Part shown: positions 5,894-7,576 of the stretch, in pieces
Position numbering within the stretch: the stretch's first letter is position 1
How the letters are laid out: every line of letters begins with the position of its first letter
Assembly (NCBI GenBank): GCA_025963815.1
Contig: JAOQAA010000693.1
Coordinates: 1 to 7,576, forward strand
Direction of reading: 5' to 3'
Length of the DNA: 7,576 nt
Source: Capsulimonas sp.
GTDB taxonomy: Bacteria; Armatimonadota; Armatimonadia; Armatimonadales; Capsulimonadaceae
Program-made: the position numbers and the translations under genes
Notes under the pieces: generated by a model
Databases searched by the model: none
What the model was told of the DNA's origin: nothing
What the model saw: the letters and a program-made list of their open reading frames with translations, nothing else

Positions 5894-7471
5894 ATGATAT
5901 CCTCTGTTCGCAATTTCGTCCTCGTCATCACCGCCACAATCGCGATCTGCGCCCCGGTTCACGCGCAAAGAAAGCCGAGCGAGGTGCTGCTCGTCTACAA
6001 CGCCGCAAGCCCGATCTCCACGGCGGTGGCGAAGGATTATGAGGCGAAGCGGCATATCAAAAACGTCGTCGCCGTCCAGTGCATCGATTCGGCGGTGAAG
6101 ACGGAGAACGAGACGATTTCGATCGGCGATTACACGGCGCAAATCGCAGATCCTGTCAGCCGCTACTTGGCGAAGCATAAGAAGATCGATTTTATTGTGC
6201 TGACCAAGGGCGTTCCCGTTCGTATCCGCGATGGAGAAACCGGCGAGCGGGAAGGCGGGCAGGGGCCGATGATGCCGTCGCTCGATAGCTATTTGGCGGC
6301 CATCGATTACCCACGAATTCCCGGCGCGCTCAAGGCAAACCTTGCGGGATCGGGCACGGTGGGAACCGGCTGGGTGAACCGATACTATCATACGTCGGAG
6401 CCATTCTCGCACGCGAAGTTTGGCGGATATCTCGTGACCCGGCTGGACGGCTACACGCAGGCGGACGCCATGGGGCTGGTCACGCAGGCGCTCGAAGCAG
6501 AGAGCGGGGTTGGTAAAGGCGACATTCTTTTTGACATCCAGCCGGACTTCGGCCTGGGCGACAAGACGAAGTTTCCGCTGGCGATCCCCAGCCTGAATGT
6601 CACGGAGGAAGAGCCCTGGGGCGATTGGTTTGGCGACATGCTGCGCATGAACGATATCCTGGAGGCGTCGGGCGTTCACCATTCCACCGACCTGACACAG
6701 AAGTTCATCGGAAATAAGACGGACCTGCTGGGATACTTCTCGTACGGCAGCAACGACAGCCACTACGACGGGGATGCTTACCAATCGCTCCGTTTCGCCC
6801 CGGGTTCGATGGTCGATACTGCTGTGTCCACGGGCGCCCGCACGTTCCTGCCGACCTCGGGCGGCCAGTCGCTGATCGCGGACCTGATCGCCCACGGCGC
6901 CACCTGCATCCAGGGCTACGCCGGCGAGCCGATCCTCGACGGCATCTCGTCGCCGACCATTGATCTGACGCACTACCTGTCGGGCTACACGATGGCCGAA
7001 AGCTTCTACGCCGCAACCAAATACATCGGCTGGGAAGGCGTCTGCGTCGGCGACCCGCTCTGCCGCCCCTACGCCGGCCGCACGCTCGTCGTTCCCACGC
7101 TCGCCGCAAGCTTTACGGATTCTCACGGCGGCCTCAAAACCGAAGATTGCCGCGAAAGCGGCCGGAACGTCGGCTCAATCTCCCAGGGGGACTCGCTTTC
7201 CTACGCCGGCGTTGATTTTACGCGCAAGACCGAGTTCATCGTCCGCACCGCCAGCGGAGGGCCGGGCGGCGCGATCGAACTGCATCTGGACACTCCCCGG
7301 GGCAAACTGATCGGAACCTGCGCGGCCCCGCCGACCGGAGATTGGCAGGCTTGGACTACACAGACATGCCGGCTGACCGCAAAGGTCAAGGGCGTCCACA
7401 CGCTGTGTTTGGTCTGCACGGGCGGCGACGGGAACCTGTTCAACGTGGAATGGTTAGCGCTGCGTGAGTGA
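5894..7471 (+). CDS. Secreted TIGR03790-family protein with C-terminal CBM6 domain
   Basis: A 525-residue exported protein. Residues 1-24 are a Sec signal peptide (cleavage after PVHA). About 29-395 match the TIGR03790 family of unknown function, known chiefly from Acidobacteria and other environmental bacteria: it opens VLLVYNAASPISTAVAKDYEAKR, has DFIVLTKGVPVRIRD (99-113), LLGYFSYGSNDSHYD (278-292) and ends GWEGVCVGDPLCRPY (379-393). About 403-523 is a clear CBM6 carbohydrate-binding module: VGSISQGDSLSYAGVDF, GGAIELHLDTPRGKLIG, TGDWQAWTT and GNLFNVEWLAL. The CBM6 suggests it works on or near polysaccharide, consistent with the glucanase gene 78 bp upstream. The ATG at 5894 is preferred over TTG 5882 because it begins the signal peptide; AAAGG (5876-5880) is 13 bases before it, a loose spacing, so expression may be weak or coupled. 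The repeated strand-GS / Cys pattern recalls caspase-fold (C25-like) peptidases, but the His-Gly of that clan is not evident. Confidence 0.9.
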   Translation: MISSVRNFVLVITATIAICAPVHAQRKPSEVLLVYNAASPISTAVAKDYEAKRHIKNVVAVQCIDSAVKTENETISIGDYTAQIADPVSRYLAKHKKIDFIVLTKGVPVRIRDGETGEREGGQGPMMPSLDSYLAAIDYPRIPGALKANLAGSGTVGTGWVNRYYHTSEPFSHAKFGGYLVTRLDGYTQADAMGLVTQALEAESGVGKGDILFDIQPDFGLGDKTKFPLAIPSLNVTEEEPWGDWFGDMLRMNDILEASGVHHSTDLTQKFIGNKTDLLGYFSYGSNDSHYDGDAYQSLRFAPGSMVDTAVSTGARTFLPTSGGQSLIADLIAHGATCIQGYAGEPILDGISSPTIDLTHYLSGYTMAESFYAATKYIGWEGVCVGDPLCRPYAGRTLVVPTLAASFTDSHGGLKTEDCRESGRNVGSISQGDSLSYAGVDFTRKTEFIVRTASGGPGGAIELHLDTPRGKLIGTCAAPPTGDWQAWTTQTCRLTAKVKGVHTLCLVCTGGDGNLFNVEWLALRE

Positions 7472-7576
7472 CCTATCCCCACGCTTCGCGCGACCCTTCC
7501 CCGGGCTACACCCACCCCGGCCTTCGGCCCCCCCTCCCGTGTTACACCCACCCCGGCGCTTCGCGCCACCCCTCCC
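7472..7576. repeat. C-rich degenerate tandem repeat with palindromic core (continues past window)
   Basis: Non-coding from the stop codon to the window edge. The 14-bp block TACACCCACCCCGG occurs at 7507-7520 and 7543-7556, a 36-bp period, each followed by a short palindrome and a C-rich CCCTCCC tail. The palindromes are GGCC-TTC-GGCC (7519-7529) and GGCGC-TTC-GCGCC (7555-7567). A more diverged unit right after the stop has CGC-TTC-GCG (7482-7490) followed by CGACCCTTCCC. The units look like a dispersed intergenic repeat; the stems might also help end the operon's transcript, though no T-run follows. Confidence 0.75.

Noticed and set aside
5874..6042. The 3' part of the TTG frame beginning at 5830 as a real 70-residue protein
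   Set aside because: Most of it overlaps the TIGR03790 gene out of frame and shows the Arg/His-rich look of a shadow. Only the start region with its strong ribosome-binding site is worth attention.
5249..7126. A 625-codon open frame on the minus strand
   Set aside because: It is antisense to the glucanase end and the TIGR03790-CBM6 gene, both supported by domains and signal peptides. Its Arg/Asp/Val-rich composition without recognisable motifs is typical of the opposite strand of a GC-rich gene.
7472..7576. A CRISPR array at the right edge
   Set aside because: The period is only about 36 bp with no room for spacers; the units are contiguous and degenerate, and no cas gene is nearby.

Overview
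The window is GC-rich bacterial chromosome from a free-living, probably soil or plant-associated organism. Secreted enzymes with Sec signal peptides, a GH87-type alpha-glucanase, a TIGR03790-family protein and an ECF sigma factor with a SnoaL-like tail together fit an Armatimonadota- or Acidobacteria-like lineage. That placement is inference from protein families only; no rRNA or marker gene is present.

Left half (1-3415), all minus strand. Reading in the direction of transcription (right to left) the genes are: a small ribbon-helix-helix-like protein (3146-3415); a short-chain dehydrogenase/reductase (2291-3043) whose stop codon overlaps by four bases (ATGA) the start of a sigma-70 family ECF factor with a C-terminal SnoaL-like domain (1305-2294); a 90-residue protein of unknown function (964-1236); and a DppF/OppF-type peptide ABC transporter ATPase (852 to beyond base 1, so its C-terminus is missing). 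The SDR and sigma genes look like a translationally coupled pair.

Right half (3437-7471), all plus strand. A perfect-consensus sigma-70 promoter (TTGACA, 17 bp, TATAAT at 3437-3465) with a 10-bp palindrome in its spacer lies between the small RHH-like gene and a divergent secreted-enzyme operon. The first gene is a 731-residue secreted multidomain glucanase: signal peptide, ricin-type beta-trefoil lectin with three QxW repeats, a CBM6/35-like beta-sandwich, and a GH87-like right-handed beta-helix that keeps the three catalytic-type aspartates. After a 78-bp gap holding a strong Shine-Dalgarno sequence and a perfect 13-bp inverted repeat comes a second secreted protein, a TIGR03790-family protein with a C-terminal CBM6 domain. 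The two probably act together outside the cytoplasm on alpha-glucan-containing polysaccharide such as fungal cell wall. The role of the TIGR03790 domain is unknown.

The right edge (7472-7576) is non-coding and carries degenerate tandem copies of a C-rich repeat whose short palindromic core varies in a compensatory way between copies.

The most notable points are the glucanase/TIGR03790-CBM6 pair, the intercistronic hairpin with a displaced ideal ribosome-binding site, the consensus promoter with embedded palindrome next to an orphan RHH-like gene, and the SDR/ECF coupling.
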